Shown: positions 22,977 to 35,620, counted from the first letter of the stretch. The stretch is 64,000 nt of DNA from Cryptomeria japonica (GCF_030272615.1 NC_081410.1:289415957-289479956), one strand, 5' to 3'. A program made the numbers and translations. Notes: generated by a model not told the origin, from the sequence alone.

Positions 22977-23807
22977 TATGGTCTCTATCTCTTTCCCTCT
23001 AACTCTTTTTACCTCTCTCCCTCCCAACCCCCTTCTCCCTCTCACCCTCTTTCTCTATCTCTCTCAATCCCCCTCCCTTAGGTGTCTCTCTCTTTCTCTC
23101 ATTATCTCCCTCTCTCTCTCTCTCCATCTCTCCCTATCCCTCCCTTTCCCTTTCTCTATCTCTCTCTCCCTCTCTTGTAGGTGTCTCTATCCCATTCTTT
23201 CCATTCTCTCCATTCTTTCCCTCTCTCCCTCCCTCCCCCATCCTCTCTCTTCCCTCGCCCTCTCTCCTTCCCATTATTTCCCTCCCCCTCTCTCAAGTGT
23301 CTCTCTCTCACATTCTTTCCCTCTCTCCCTCTCCCCCTTTCTCTCTCAAGTCTCTCTCTTTCCCTCTAACACTCTTTCTTTTTGTCCCATTCCCTTTCTC
23401 TTTCTCTCTCAAGTATCTCTCCTTCTCACCCTCTCTTTCCCTCTCTCCCTCCATCCTCTCTACTCTCTCCCTCTCTCCCTCCCAAGCATAACCTAAGAGA
23501 GAGACCTAAGAGAGAGAGATAGATACTAAGTGAGAGGGAGGAAGGGATAGAAAATGAGTATGAGACTAGAGAAAGATCCCAGGTGAGAGAGAGGGGTGGA
23601 GGAAGGGAAGGGTTTAGAGAGAGAGAGAGAGGTTGATGGAAAGAGAAGAAGATACTAGAGCTTCAACCTTCAAGTGAAGCCTATTCAACCTTCAATTGAT
23701 TCTTCTAAAGTTGAAATCCCAAGATTTAGAAGCTTTCAATGCATGCAAGATGTTAAATGTATGTAGAAAACTAGGTCATCATTCCCCAAGAGAAACCCTT
23801 TAAAGAG

Positions 23808-24029
23808 ATGTCTCCACCTCAAGGAACCCCCAAATCTTATCAAAGTCTTTTTGCAAATAAACTTTCATGCCCTAGCATCATTTTCCTTTGTCCAAGAGGT
23901 CCTATTATATATCTAAAGAGCTATTTTGTTGAACAAAAGAAAGACTTTTTTGAGGTAGAAACAAAGTTATCTTTTGTCAATACACTTGCAAATGATGTAG
24001 AAATAGAAAAATTAAATTTATTGCAATAA
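23808..24029 (+). CDS. Hypothetical 73-codon ORF in palindrome 1, right arm
   Basis: Inverted-repeat partner of the ORF at 20000-20218. Starts MSPPQGTPKSYQSLF, ends DVEIEKLNLLQ. Most differences between the two are conservative or silent, but the sample is small. No recognised domain; a hydrophobic stretch (CPSIIFLCPRGPIIYL) lies in the first half. The flanking 23660-23800 and 24030-24290 are also single-copy sequence shared with the left arm. Confidence 0.3.
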   Translation: MSPPQGTPKSYQSLFANKLSCPSIIFLCPRGPIIYLKSYFVEQKKDFFEVETKLSFVNTLANDVEIEKLNLLQ

Positions 24030-24699
24030 AATGATATGTATGATGATATAGAACAATAGGTTAAAGAGCAAGGAAAAAGTGTTGATAACAAGTTTTTGAT
24101 TGTTTTGTTTAATGAGTCACCTAGTTATATTGAGCAATATGATGAGATAATGCTTGTTTTGTTTAATGAGCTACCTTTGTATGTTATTGATGAAGAAGAA
24201 GATACATCTATAATAACTCAAAAATGATTTTGAAACATCATCAGAATACAAATTATGTTGACCTTAAGGTTTTGATTCATCAGTATTATGTTTTCTCTAT
24301 CTCGGTCTCCCCTTCTCTCTCTCTCTCCATCTCTCTTTCTCTCATTTATCTCTTCTCTCTCCCTCTTAGTATCTATCTCTCTATCTCACTCTCCTCCTCT
24401 ATTAGGTGTGTCTCTCTCCCATTCCCTTGCTCTCCTACCCCTCTCTCCCTCTCTAGGGTCATATGGTATTCTTAGGGTTCATATGGTATCCTAGGGATCC
24501 ATGCATGTGTCCTACGGGGTCATAGGACACCATATGAGTCCTTAGGACACCATATGACTTGTAATGATACATAAGATGTCATATGGAGTCCTAAGGGGTC
24601 ATAGGTTGTCCTAAGGGGTCATAGGACACTATATGATCCCTTAGCACACAATAGGACCTATAACAACACCAAATAGTGTCCTAAGCGGTATAGATAATG

Positions 24700-25085
24700 A
24701 TATAGAGGTAGAGAGATATAGATAGAACAAAGAGAGGAACAAAGAGATAGAGAGAGGTGGAAAGGAGATTTATAGAGAGATAGATATAAGGAGTGTGTGT
24801 ATGAGTGAGAGAGATAGTGAAGTGTTGTAACTTGTAACCTAGCACAATTTACACAACTTTATGTGCCCCTACTTTCATGTGTCCCATCTTAGCTCTCACC
24901 TGAGTCCATTTCAAGCCTTTTTACCTCAAAACTAATGGCATCTTTCTACACGGTAATATAAACCCTAAAATTGAGTTGTTTGCTCTTCATTTCTCATTTA
25001 TTTGCCCTATTTTTTATGAACAAGTGCACTTGAGGCACCTTTTTCTATATAGGGGTGCCCAGGGCATCCTTGCCTTCCTTTAAAA
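24700..25085. other. Segment present only in right arm of palindrome 1
   Basis: After a short GA-rich start, 24820-25080 is ordinary AT-rich sequence with no match in the left arm, where the sequence passes directly from ATATTTAAAT to the 20-bp array (19415-19440). Either an insertion here or a deletion in the left arm. No gene seen. Confidence 0.6.
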
Positions 25086-25334
25086 AGACATATTTAAATA
25101 TGTTAGTGCACTTCCCCTTCAAGGTGATTTTGGATCTTGGTGTCTCAATTTAACCATTGGAGGTCACCCTAATTGGTGCAAAGAGAGGGAGAGAGGGAGA
25201 GAGTGTGAAACAGAGGTAATGAGAAAGGGAGAGAGGGAAGGGGAGTAGAGAGGGAGAGAATAAGAGAGAGATACACCTGAGAGAAGGGGAGAGTGAGATA
25301 GAGAGGATGCGAGGGAGAGACTTTAGAGATAAAG

Positions 25335-25388
<54 letters not shown>

Positions 25389-26094
25389 AATGAAAAAGGA
25401 AAAGGGAGGGGGGGAGGTAGGGAGAGAGTGGGAAAGAGATACACTTGACAAAGGAGGAGAGTGAGATAGAGAGATAGAGGCGGAGAGGGAGAGAGACTTA
25501 AGACAGAAAGAATGGGAGAGAGAGGGAAAGAGAGAGAGAGAAGACTCATGGAACATTATTTAGGCACATAGCGTGTTGATGGAAGATTCAACTAACATAG
25601 CATGTTAGTCGCTTTCACTGATTCACGGACTGCATGGCCGCCATTTCCTTTTGCCCCATGAAATAGCGAATTCGACTAACATAGCATGTTAGTAGCTTTT
25701 GCTGATTCATGGGCTGTGTGGCTGCCATTTTCTTTTGCCCTACAAAACCTGTGAATTTGACTAACATGGCGTGTTAGTTGCTTTCACTGATTCGCGTGCT
25801 GCGTGGCTGCCATTTATTTTTCCTCACAAAATAGAGAATTCAACTAACATGGCGTGTTAGTCGCTTTCGCTGATTCACAGACTGTGTGGCCACCATTTCC
25901 TTTTGCCTTGGGAAACATCCTAGTCTAATCTATCGGGCCCACCATCCTTTTGCTGCTTCACAAAAGATAAACTCCTTGCTATTTCGCCCACCGAAATAAC
26001 CCAGACCATCGGATCCTTTTCAAGATGCACCTTCTTTACTTTCCACGTCATCCTACATCGGGGAAGCCTACGTCGATAAGATTGAAACAACCCG

Positions 26095-27020
26095 AAAGTA
26101 ACTAACACGCTATGTTAGTCGAATTCATTGTTTCATGGTCCAAAAGGAAATGGCAGCCATGTAGTTTGCGAATCAGCAAAAGTGACTAACATGCTATGTT
26201 AGTCGAATTTGCTATTTTATGAGGCAAAAGGAAATGGTGGCCACACAATCCGCGAATCAACAAAAGAGACTAACATGCCATGTTAGTCGAATTCACTCTT
26301 TTACAGGGCAAAAGGAAATGGCGGCCACACAGCCCACAAATCAGCGAAAGCCCTTTATAGTCATCGGGATAACATACACTATCGGAAATGAGGAAAAAAT
26401 GTCATCCCGATACCTGATGGGGCTATCAGTGGAGCTCTTGCCAATAACCGATGGAGTCATGTCTTCATAGCGGTGACATCGGGTTATCGGGAGGTCCCAA
26501 TTTATGTTACCCCCGATACCTGATGCACTAAATGGAGAAGGGGACTCTATCAGAGAGACTCTCTTCGATAAAGTGATACTAAGCAAGAAGGGGAATCAGA
26601 CTCATCAGGATAACATACATTGTCGAGGAGATGCGTTTTGAGTTATCCCGATGCCCGATGAGGAAGATGAGCTCGGCACAAATGAAGTGACTACATCGGG
26701 GAAGCCTACGCCGATAAGACCAAAACAACCTGAAAGCAACTAACACACCATGTTAGTCGAATTCTCTATTTCTCGAGGAAAAATAAATGGCAGCCATGTA
26801 GCTCGCAAATCAGCGAAATCGACTAACACGCCATGTTAGTCGAATTCACAGGTTTCGCAGGGCAAAAGAAAATGGTGGCCACATAGCCCATGAATTAGTG
26901 AAAGCTACTAACATGCTATGTTAGTCGAATTCACTGTTTCACGGGGCAAAAGGAAATGACGACCACTCTGTCCTTGAATCAACGAAAGCGACTAACACAA
27001 TATGTTAGTCGAATCTTCCA
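26095..27020 (+). repeat. 84-bp dyad repeat blocks with intervening ATCGG-rich segment
   Basis: Two forward blocks of the 84-bp unit (26095-26345, about three units; 26735-27020, about four units) flank a single-copy segment 26345-26735. That segment is dense in ATCGG/CCGAT words (for example CATCGGG, CCCGATACC, TATCGGGAG). No ORF of convincing composition is found in it. The same order, inverted, is at 29420-30365. Confidence 0.85.
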
Positions 27021-27493
27021 TCAACACGATATGTGCCTAAACAATGTTCCATGAATCTTCTCTCTTTCATTCTTTCTCTCTTAACTCTCTCTCCCTCTCT
27101 GCCTCTATCTCTCTATCTCACTCTCATCCTCTATCAAGCATATCTCTCTCCCATTCTTTATCTCTAAAGTCTCTCTCTCTCATCCTCTCTATCTCACTCT
27201 CCCCTTCTTTCAAGTGTATCTCTCTCTTATTCTCTCCCTCTCTCCTCCCCCTCCCTCTCTCCCTTTCTCATTACCTCTCTTTCTCACTCTCTCCCTCTCT
27301 TCACAACTCTCTCTCTCTAGTCTCATGTACTCTCCTTCCATCCCTTCTTCCCTCTCACTCAGACTTTGTCTATCTCTCACCCTCTCTTTTTCTTTCTCTC
27401 TCTCTCTCTCACCTTCCCTCCCTCCATCTCTTCGGTCTCTCTTTCTCTCCCAATCCCTCTATCTACCTCTTAGATCTCTCTATATCTCTCCCA

Positions 27494-27562
<69 letters not shown>

Positions 27563-28447
27563 TTCCCTATCTCTATCTCTATCTCTATCTCCCCCTCTCT
27601 CTCTCTCCATCTCTCTTTCTCTCATTTATCTCTTGTCTCTCCCTCTCAGTCTCTATCTCTCTATCTCACTCTCCTCCTCTCTTAGGTGTGTCTCTCCCCC
27701 ATTCCCTCCCTCTCCTCCCCCTCTCTCCCTCTCTAGGGTCATATTGTACTCTTAGGGCTCATATGGTATCCTAGGGATCCATGCATCTGTCCTACGGGGT
27801 CATAGGATACCATATGACCCGTAACGACACATAAGATGTCATATGGAGTCCTAAGGGGTCATAGGACACCATACAACCCATAATGACACCAAATAGTGTC
27901 CTAAGGGGTCATAGAACACTATATGACCTCTTAGGACACCATACGACCCATAACGACACCATATGGAGTCCTAAGGGGTCAAATGGTGTTATAAGGGGTC
28001 ATAGGAGACCATATGACCCCTTAGGACACCATACGACCCCTAACGACACCATATGGTGTCCTAAGGGGTCATAGGACAACATAAGACACATAATGACACC
28101 ATATGGTGTCCTAAGGGGTCATAGGACACCATATAACCCTTAGGACACAATATGATCCCTAACGACAACTAAGGGGTCATAGGACACTATATGATCCCTT
28201 AGTACACCATAGGACCTATAACGACACCAAATGGTGTCGTTATGGGTCGTATGGTGTCTTGAGGGGTCATATGCCCTTTTGGCATCCTTTACTCTCCTTC
28301 CATCCCTTCTTCCCTCTCACTCAAACTCTCTCTATCTCTCACCCTCTCTTGTTGTCTCTCTCTCACCTTCCCTCCCTCCATCTCTTCAGTCTCTCTTTCT
28401 CTCCCAATCCGTCTATCCACCTTATAGATCTCTCTATATCTCCCCCA

Positions 28448-28491
<44 letters not shown>

Positions 28492-29024
28492 GAGTCCCCT
28501 TCTCTGTGTCGCTATCTATCTCTATCTCTCCCTCTATTTCATTCTATTTCCCTCTCTCTCTCTCTCCATCTCTCTCTCCCCCTCCCTTTCCATTTCTCTA
28601 TCTCTGTCTCCCCCTCTCTCTCTCTCCATCTCTTTCTCTCATTTATCTCTTGTCTCTCCCTCTCAGTCTCTATCTCTCTATCTCACTCTCCTCCTCTCTT
28701 AGGTGTGTCTCTCCCCCATTCCCTCCCCCTCCTCCCCATCTCTCCCTCTCTAGGGTCATATCGTATTCTTAGGGCTCATATGGTATCATAGGGATCCATG
28801 CATGTGTCCTACGGGATCATATGATACCATATGACTCATAACGACACATAAGATGTCATATGGAGTCCCAAGGGGTCATAGGACACCATATGACCCCTTA
28901 GCACACTATACGACCCATAATGACACCAAATGGTGTCCTAAGGGGTCATAGAACACTATATGACCTATATAGAACACCATATGACCCATAATGAAACCAA
29001 ATGGTGTCCTAAGGGGTCAATAGA

Positions 29025-29099
<75 letters not shown>

Positions 29100-29419
29100 A
29101 GGGATGGATGAAAGGAGAGTACAAGAGACTAGAGAGAGAGAGGTGTGAAGAGGGGGAGAGAGTGAGAAAGAGAGGTAATGAGAAAGGGACAGAGGGGGGG
29201 GGAGGAGAGAGGGAGAGAATAAGAGAGAGATACACCTGAGAGAAGGTGAGAGTGAGGTAGAGAGAGGATGAGAGGGAGAGACTTTAAGAGAGAAAGAATG
29301 GGAGAGATATATGCTTGATAGAGGAGGAGAGTGGGATAGAGAGATAGAGGCAGAGAGAGGGGGAGAGAGTTAAGAGAGAAATAATGAAAGAGAGAAGGTT
29401 CATGGAACATTGTTTAGGC

Positions 29420-30365
29420 ACATATCGTGTTGATGGAAGATTCAACTAACATAGCGTGTTAGTCGCTTTCGCTGATTTGCGGACTGAGTGGTCATCATTT
29501 CCTTTTGCCCCGCGAAACAGCGAATTCGACTAACATAGCGTGTTAGTAGCTTTCATTGATTCATGGGCTATGTGGCCGCCATTTTCTTTTGCCCTGCGAA
29601 ACCTGTGAATTCGACTAACATGGCGTGTTAGTCGCTTTCGTTGATTCGCGGGCTGCATGGCGGCCATTTATTTTTCCTCGCAAAATAGAGAATTTGACTA
29701 ACATGGTGTGTTAGTCGCTTTCGGGTTGTTTTGGTCTTATCGGCGTAGACTTCCCCGATATAGTCACTTCATTTGTGCCGAGCTCATCTTCCTCATCGAG
29801 CATCGGGATAACTAAAAATGCATCTCCCCGACAATGTATGTTATCCTAATGAGTCTGACTCCCCTTCTTGCTTGGTATCACTTTGTCAGAGAGAGTCTCT
29901 CTGATAGAGTCCCCTTCTCCATTTAGTGCAACAGGTATCGGAGTAACATAAATTGGGACCTCCCAATAACCCAATGTCACCGCTATGAAGACATGACTCC
30001 ATCGGTTATCGGCAAGAGCTCCACCGATAGCCCCATCAGGTATCGGGATGACATTTTTTCCTCATTGCCGATAGTATATGTTGTCCCGATGACAATAAAG
30101 GGCTTTCATTGATTCGCGGGCTGCGTGGCCGCCATTTCCTTTTGCCCCACGAAACGGCGAATTTGACTAACATGGTGTGTTAGTCGCTTTCACTAATTCG
30201 CGGATTGTGTGGCCACCATTTCCTTTTGCCTCATGAAACAGCAAATTTGACTAACATAGCGTGTTAGTCACTTTCGCTAATTCGCAGACTACGTGGCCGC
30301 CATTTCCTTTTGGACCGCGAAACAACGAATTTGACTAACATAGCGTGTTAGTCACTTTCGAGTTG
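29420..30365 (-). repeat. Inverted 84-bp dyad repeat blocks and ATCGG-rich segment
   Basis: Inverted counterpart of 26095-27020: dyad blocks at 29430-29725 and 30100-30360 around 29730-30095. Unit boxes read CTAACATAGCGTGTTAGTCG in this orientation. The two copies of the ATCGG-rich segment are similar enough to align by eye over their full length, with scattered substitutions. Confidence 0.85.
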
Positions 30366-30535
30366 TTTCGGTCTTATTGACGTAGGTTTCCCCGATGTAG
30401 GATGACATGGAAAGTAAAGAAGGTGCATCTTGAAAAGGATCTGGCGGTCTGCATTATTTCGGTGGGTGAAATAGCGTGGAGTTTATCTTTTGCAAAGCAG
30501 CGAAAGGATGGTGGGCCCGACAGATTAGACTAGGA

Positions 30536-30835
30536 TGTTTCGCGAGGCAAAAGGAAATGGTGGCCAAACAGTTCGCGAATCAGCGAAAGCGACTAACACA
30601 CCATGTTAGTCGAATTCGCTATTTCGCAAGGAAAAATAAATGGTGGCCACGCAGCCCGCGAATCAGTGAAAGTGACTAACACGCCATGTTAGTCGAATTC
30701 ACAGGTTTCGCAGGGCAAAAGAAAATGGCGACCACACAGCCCATGAATTAGTGAAAGCTACTAACACACTATGTTAGTCAAATTCGTTGTTTCGTGGGGC
30801 AAAAGGAAATGGCGGCCACGTAGTCCGCGAACCAA
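30536..30835 (+). repeat. 84-bp dyad repeat, outermost right block
   Basis: Three forward units with boxes near 30590, 30675 and 30760, ending abruptly within a unit at GTCCGCGAACCA, where ordinary AT-rich sequence begins. The leftmost block of the complex (18505) begins within a unit at almost the same phrase and in the same orientation. Confidence 0.85.
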
Positions 30836-31732
30836 TAATAATAAATTGTAATTATTAATAATTTTTCACTTCAGAAAAGTAAACTGTAATTTTGGGGGCT
30901 TCAAAGCCATACTAATAAGGTTGTAGGTAAAACTTGAGCATATGTTACATATGCCTCGTCCATTATCTGCACTAACCATTGTGACTGTAAAAATTATAAA
31001 GCAAACGTGACTGTGAATTTCATAAAGCAATACGAAGAAAAAAAGATGAAAAAAAAATTGAAGACAAATTTTTTTCGTAGTCTACAATAATAATAATAGA
31101 CTGAAATATCTCTGAAATGTAAAGGGGAAAAAATGTTATCTATTTTCTTCATACACTGGTAGATTATGAAGTGTGATTCATTCACACATTTTATAAAATA
31201 CAATCACTTCACATTCATAGCACCCAAGAGTCACATTAAAATATAGACAAAACTTTTCTTATTCAAAGAATGTGACATTGGTTAACATGAAATGTCTCTA
31301 GGTATGAGAGTACAAACTTTTTCCGCTGATGTTCGATCAAAATCTATGATGGAAAAAACCTCACAAAATAAACTCTATATCTACAACGACATTGATTTCA
31401 ATATTTCAGATTTAAAAACACCACTAGAGAAGCATGACAAAGACTACGAAAGAACCAAGGGAAATTATTCTTCTGTAACTCTAGACATCATTTTAATATT
31501 ACCCAGCTACAGCAAAAAAACAAGACAAAATATTTCTTTACACTATGTCGTTCGTACTTAAGAAAAGATAAAATATCAAGCATTTACAACCCTAGCAATC
31601 CATACACTCTATGCTTAGATAATGTTATGATAATCAGATGCTCAAAAATAACATTCACACACTACTTTCTGTCCATACATCCTTCAAATATTGCAATGCA
31701 AACTTTGAACAATAAACCCAATTTTATGTTTA
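30836..31732. other. AT-rich intergenic sequence
   Basis: No gene, RNA or recognisable element seen. Short open frames here have no protein-like conservation that I can identify. Confidence 0.5.
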
Positions 31733-32399
31733 TCATGGAGACAGAGCAACTGGATGGGTGGTAGGATCATGATAATCGGATTGATGAATCCAAATTTTTG
31801 CTCTCCCTTCTTTAATACTTTTAGTTTTGTACCCATACCCTTCTAGAAAAAATCTGATTTCTTTCTTTCTTTTGGCTTCTCCAAGTTGTTACAGATAAAG
31901 AAACAACAATTCATGCTTGTGCATCACAGATAAAAGAAACAAAACACTGAATATGCAGTCAGAGGAAAAAATATGTTATGGGTATTTTAGGTATCAATAC
32001 CTTATCTCCTAAGATTGGTCTGCCATTGAAATCTTTCCCATGCAAACTGATTTGACCATGGGCAACAGAAATATCTGCAGAAATCATCATTGTTATTAAC
32101 AACTACAATATAGACTAATAGATTTCATTAATATGTAACTCAAACCTATGTCATTCAATGCCTCAGCTGAAGTTGCCAAAATGCATATCAGCATGAAAGA
32201 ATAATACCAGAAATCTCCCAGAAAAGTCTTTGCTCCATCCACGCTAGGAAAATAAGGTGGCTCCTTATAGATCTGAGACAAAATGTCGGGAGCATCACTT
32301 CTATAAGACGAACCCTTCATCTCCACGCTTCCCACGATGACAACGACCAGCACCAGCAAGAAAAACCTCTTAACCCCAGTCTGACTGCGACATCCAAAC
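31733..32399 (-). CDS. Partial multi-exon gene for an unknown small membrane protein
   Basis: Two segments with protein-like composition are joined by consensus splice sites. The first (32146-32399) follows a pyrimidine-poor AG and ends AG|GT at 32146. It encodes a hydrophobic stretch (FFLLVLVVVIVG), a polar loop and a second hydrophobic stretch (FWYYSFMLICILATS). The second (32001-32074) lies between CTGCAG and AAG|GT and adds DISVAHGQISLHGKDF. A third possible exon (31733-31842) starts after TTTTCTAG and reads GYGYKTKSIKEGRAKIW to a TGA, but its phase does not match the second exon, so an exon is missing or the model is wrong. No start ATG was placed; a first exon or a truncation upstream is likely. 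Family not recognised. Confidence 0.4.
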
Positions 32400-32559
32400 C
32401 TAGCATCAAAAAATGGAAATGAAATTGCAGCATCAGAAAATGAAAATGGAATTCAATAGCGGTAGAATTCAAAACAAATATGTTTGAAATTATGTTTGGG
32501 CGGGAGCGGGAGAGGAGTTTTAAAATTGAAATTCAAATTTTTGGACACACGTGGCTACA

Positions 32560-32775
32560 AATTGTAGCTGTTCCCGTGAGGCATGACTGGGAGAGTGGCC
32601 GACAAATATTAGCCGCGTGCAAATTCTTTCTGTCAACCGCAAACGACAACATGCCTCCACATTAGAAGCCTGATGGTGGGTCCCGGAACATGTTGTATGG
32701 GGCTATATGGCATGAAAGGGCATGCGATTTTGGGGAGCCGCATCATAGCATGGCATGCTGTTTTGGAGCCAGAAT
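32560..32775 (-). repeat. Dispersed repeat, subfamily 1, copy 2 (uninterrupted)
   Basis: On the minus strand: CTATTCTGGCTCCAAAA, CAAAATCGCATGCC, GGGACCCACCATCAGGC, GGAGGCATGTTG, GCGGTTGAC, GGCTAATATTTGTCGGCC. The same ordered words flank both sides of the LTR array at 39791-51924. This copy therefore shows the site before insertion. It lies upstream of the exon fragment at 32146-32399. Confidence 0.8.
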
Positions 32776-32779
32776 AGCT

Positions 32780-34639
32780 ACAACCACAAAATTGTAGAGG
32801 CGGGATGAGGTACTTATTGGGTCTCCATGCTCGGGTGGTCATTGGTAGCATTAGGCATTCTCTCCTCACTATAGGTGGTGAGGAATGATCGACACCATGC
32901 TCTAGAGGCTCTTTTGCTTGTGAACTGGGTGTGTGAAAGTGACCCTTCCATGGGCTTCATGTGGCCTATATATGCCCTTCCTTTGCCCTTCTAACCCCTA
33001 TTCTACACTTTATTCTCCTTCTTATTGCCTCGTTCTTTTGTCATATTCTTTCTTTTCCTTCTCACTTTCTTTTTCCTCTGTTTTTCTTCTTTTTGAAAAT
33101 TTTCTCACAAAATTTAAATTTTCCAATTAAATTCTTGAGGGGGCATTCCTTACCTGCATCTTGCCTACAACATTCCATTTTCCTCACTGGGGAATCTTCT
33201 TCTTCTTTTACCGATCGCCAGTTTATTGCCGCCATGTAAAAGACGAGCAAAATATAGATACCTAAATTTAATTAAATTAAATTATTTAACTAATTTATCC
33301 CTTCCTACATAATATTTAATTGTATTAATTATGTTAGTCCTAATTCTTCTTGAAATTAATTAAATTATATAAAATTAATTTTATCCCACAACCATATAAT
33401 TAATTTATCAATTAATCATATAAAAAATTTAATTCTTCTAAAATTCGATTTAATCCCCAACCTTAGCCAATTTCTTCAATATTTATCCTAATCCCAATTA
33501 GTTAATTAATGCACAATTAATTAACTAATATCTCGATTCCTACAAATCCTCCATTTAACCCCTTCATTAAGCTTAATTAACCCAAGCCTAATCATCACTA
33601 GCATTTTTCCCAATTTAAAATTCATCCCACCTACCTAGGTCCACATGTGGCTCTCCCTCATAAATGAGCTTGCATGTCGGGTCATTTTCTCCTCCACCTC
33701 ACCTTTGACCCAAGGGTACTCACACATGTGTGAGAATGCTCTTCCCCATAAGAGGCACCTTACACTTTCCCTTTCCAGCCACATGTCATCCTCCTCGAAC
33801 CTAGGACTCTTACACTTTGCCAAAACTGTTTCCGTTTGTCTTCTCTATGTTCTTCCCAAGATGTGCTCACACATGTGTGAGCACACCTTGCCCTCTTCTC
33901 CATGCCAAGTATTCTTCCCAAGACACTTCACCTAGTGACACATGTCACAAGGCTAAGATCCCAAGCCACCTCATCTCCTCACATTCAATCTCCACCCTCC
34001 ATTATCTTTTGATCTCAATCATCCATTTTGAATTCTAAAGTCTATAAATTGGAGTCTCCTCCCTTCACAAATCATCCACTTCATTTGTAATTGCATGCTA
34101 ATAGTTTGTATCCATAGGCGTTCCATTTTGCATCATTATTAGGCCCAATCACCTAATCCATCCCCTTTGTCATCATAATGCCCAATTGCCATCCCAATCT
34201 TTCATTGTGATCTATTCATCCCTTCATCAACCCATCCCTTTTAAACATATTGTTGTGATCATTGGAGAGCATTCCACATCAAAAACCATCAAAAGAGAAA
34301 ATCAAGAGGAGCTTGGGCGTATCCACTTCTATCTCTATCTGAGGAGCTTGGAAGGTAAAATGTTGGTTATTTTTTAATGTTTCAAATTGTTTTTATATAT
34401 TTAACATGTTTGACTAACCTTTCACTTTTCTTTGCTTTCACATAGGACTCAATCTTGAATTTTGAATTGAGAATCGATTCAAGGCAAGAAAAGGTCCCAA
34501 AATGCTTAGAGAAATGGGAAAATCAAAATAAGTGCTAAGGAGAGTGTGAAATAAGACTCATAATTAAAGGAGTACAATTTACAACACTACACATTGGCAT
34601 CATCTTCTATTAGCATCACAAGTGCACACCACTTAGTTA
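32780..34639. other. Non-coding region
   Basis: No gene recognised. 33260-33560 is an A/T-rich block dominated by TTAATTAA-like words. 33640-33900 contains two copies of CTCACACATGTGTGAG (about 33718 and 33868), a perfect 16-base palindrome. The remainder is unremarkable. Confidence 0.5.
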
Positions 34640-35130
34640 TCTTTTGGACAACTTCTTTTCTACTTTCAACGCACATTAGTAAGCCTCCTCCACTAAGTTG
34701 GGTGCCGCAATTCTAATCTCATCCTAAATGCTAAGCTTTGATTTGTTCACATATTCTTTGACCTTGTCCACCCCTTCGACCATAGGTTTTGTCCCAATCT
34801 TCAAGCAATAAAATTCCTTTATGTAGTTCTTGATGCTCATACCTCCTTTTTCCTCGCGTTTTGTAGCTTCAGGTTCATCTTGTAAACTACTAGTAGAAAT
34901 TTCCTCCTTAGTATAGATAACATTTTCCTATGTGTGAATCTGCTTCCTTCCCCTTTATTGTCTATCTTTTTAGACATAATCCCACCATAATAACATATCC
35001 CTTTAACTTAGGAAAATCTCACCCTCTTCAAGTCCTCAACCACCTCATATTTAAAATATTTCTCCAATCTTATAATCTATTCCACCAACTACTTTGGGCA
35101 CAAGCTCCCTATATAATTTGGAACATTCAT
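34640..35130 (-). pseudogene. Retrotransposon gag fragment
   Basis: The minus strand reads, across several frame breaks, as the middle of a retrotransposon gag: a KLEKYFKYEVVEDLKRVRF block (about 35065), GGMSIKNYIKEFYCLKIGTK (about 34840) and DEIRIAAPNLVEEAY (about 34730), followed by a Lys-rich KVEKKLSKR end. This order matches the gag family in gypsy elements. Stops and frameshifts make it dead. The rest of the element was not found downstream, so it is truncated. Confidence 0.55.
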
Positions 35131-35446
35131 TTATAAGCCACCACCCAGTATAAAGATAGCTCTTAGCAATATACTCCTTGCCAAAGCCTACATTGAACCC
35201 CATTTGTTGAATTTTCTCCATTTCTACTATTCTCCCCTAGAGGCCTCTAACCACCTTTTCTATTTCTAGTCCCTCTAGTTTGGCTCAATTTGTCATTTCA
35301 CCTTCTCATATCTCTCTAGACATCTCCTACCCAATAGCGCTCAATGCTAAAAGACACATCTTTTACCCACGTACACCACCATGGAAAAAGATAGAATTCC
35401 TTTGGTAGTAACCTCGAATCCAACACCACTATGCAAATTAAATCTT

Positions 35447-35620
35447 TGACTTTGATATCAAGTGATGCAAATGGAAAAGAGTTTGACAATTCAAATTCTT
35501 ATTTTCATATTAACTCAAAAAATATTAATTACATTCATGTACAACGGTTCTCATTTTGGAGACTAGATAGATCGGCCTACATTGGACGAGAACTTAAAAT
35601 GTGACATAGACATCATGCTC
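35447..35620 (-). repeat. Possible LTR edge and PBS of the gag fragment's element
   Basis: On the minus strand TGATATCAAAGTC, resembling the initiator-Met PBS consensus, lies right after a TTTGCATCA end (TG...CA type). This is upstream of the gag fragment in the correct order. The other LTR edge was not located, so the end coordinate is nominal. Confidence 0.3.

Larger units (their letters stand above)
25555..30835. repeat. Giant imperfect palindrome 2, centre near 28.2 kb
   Basis: Inverted pairs: 25570-25915 with 30536-30830 (dyad repeats), 25915-26095 with 30365-30535 (single-copy), 26345-26735 with 29730-30095 (single-copy, rich in ATCGG), dyad repeats 26740-27030 with 29420-29725, and CT 27055-27330 with GA 29020-29400. 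The phrase ATGTTCCATGAATCTTCTCT at 27042 is matched inverted at 29412, fixing the centre near 28227. Inside, 27326-27790 is duplicated directly at 28275-28800, breaking perfect symmetry. Its left end (25555-25915) is also the right end of palindrome 1, so the two share an arm. Confidence 0.85.
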
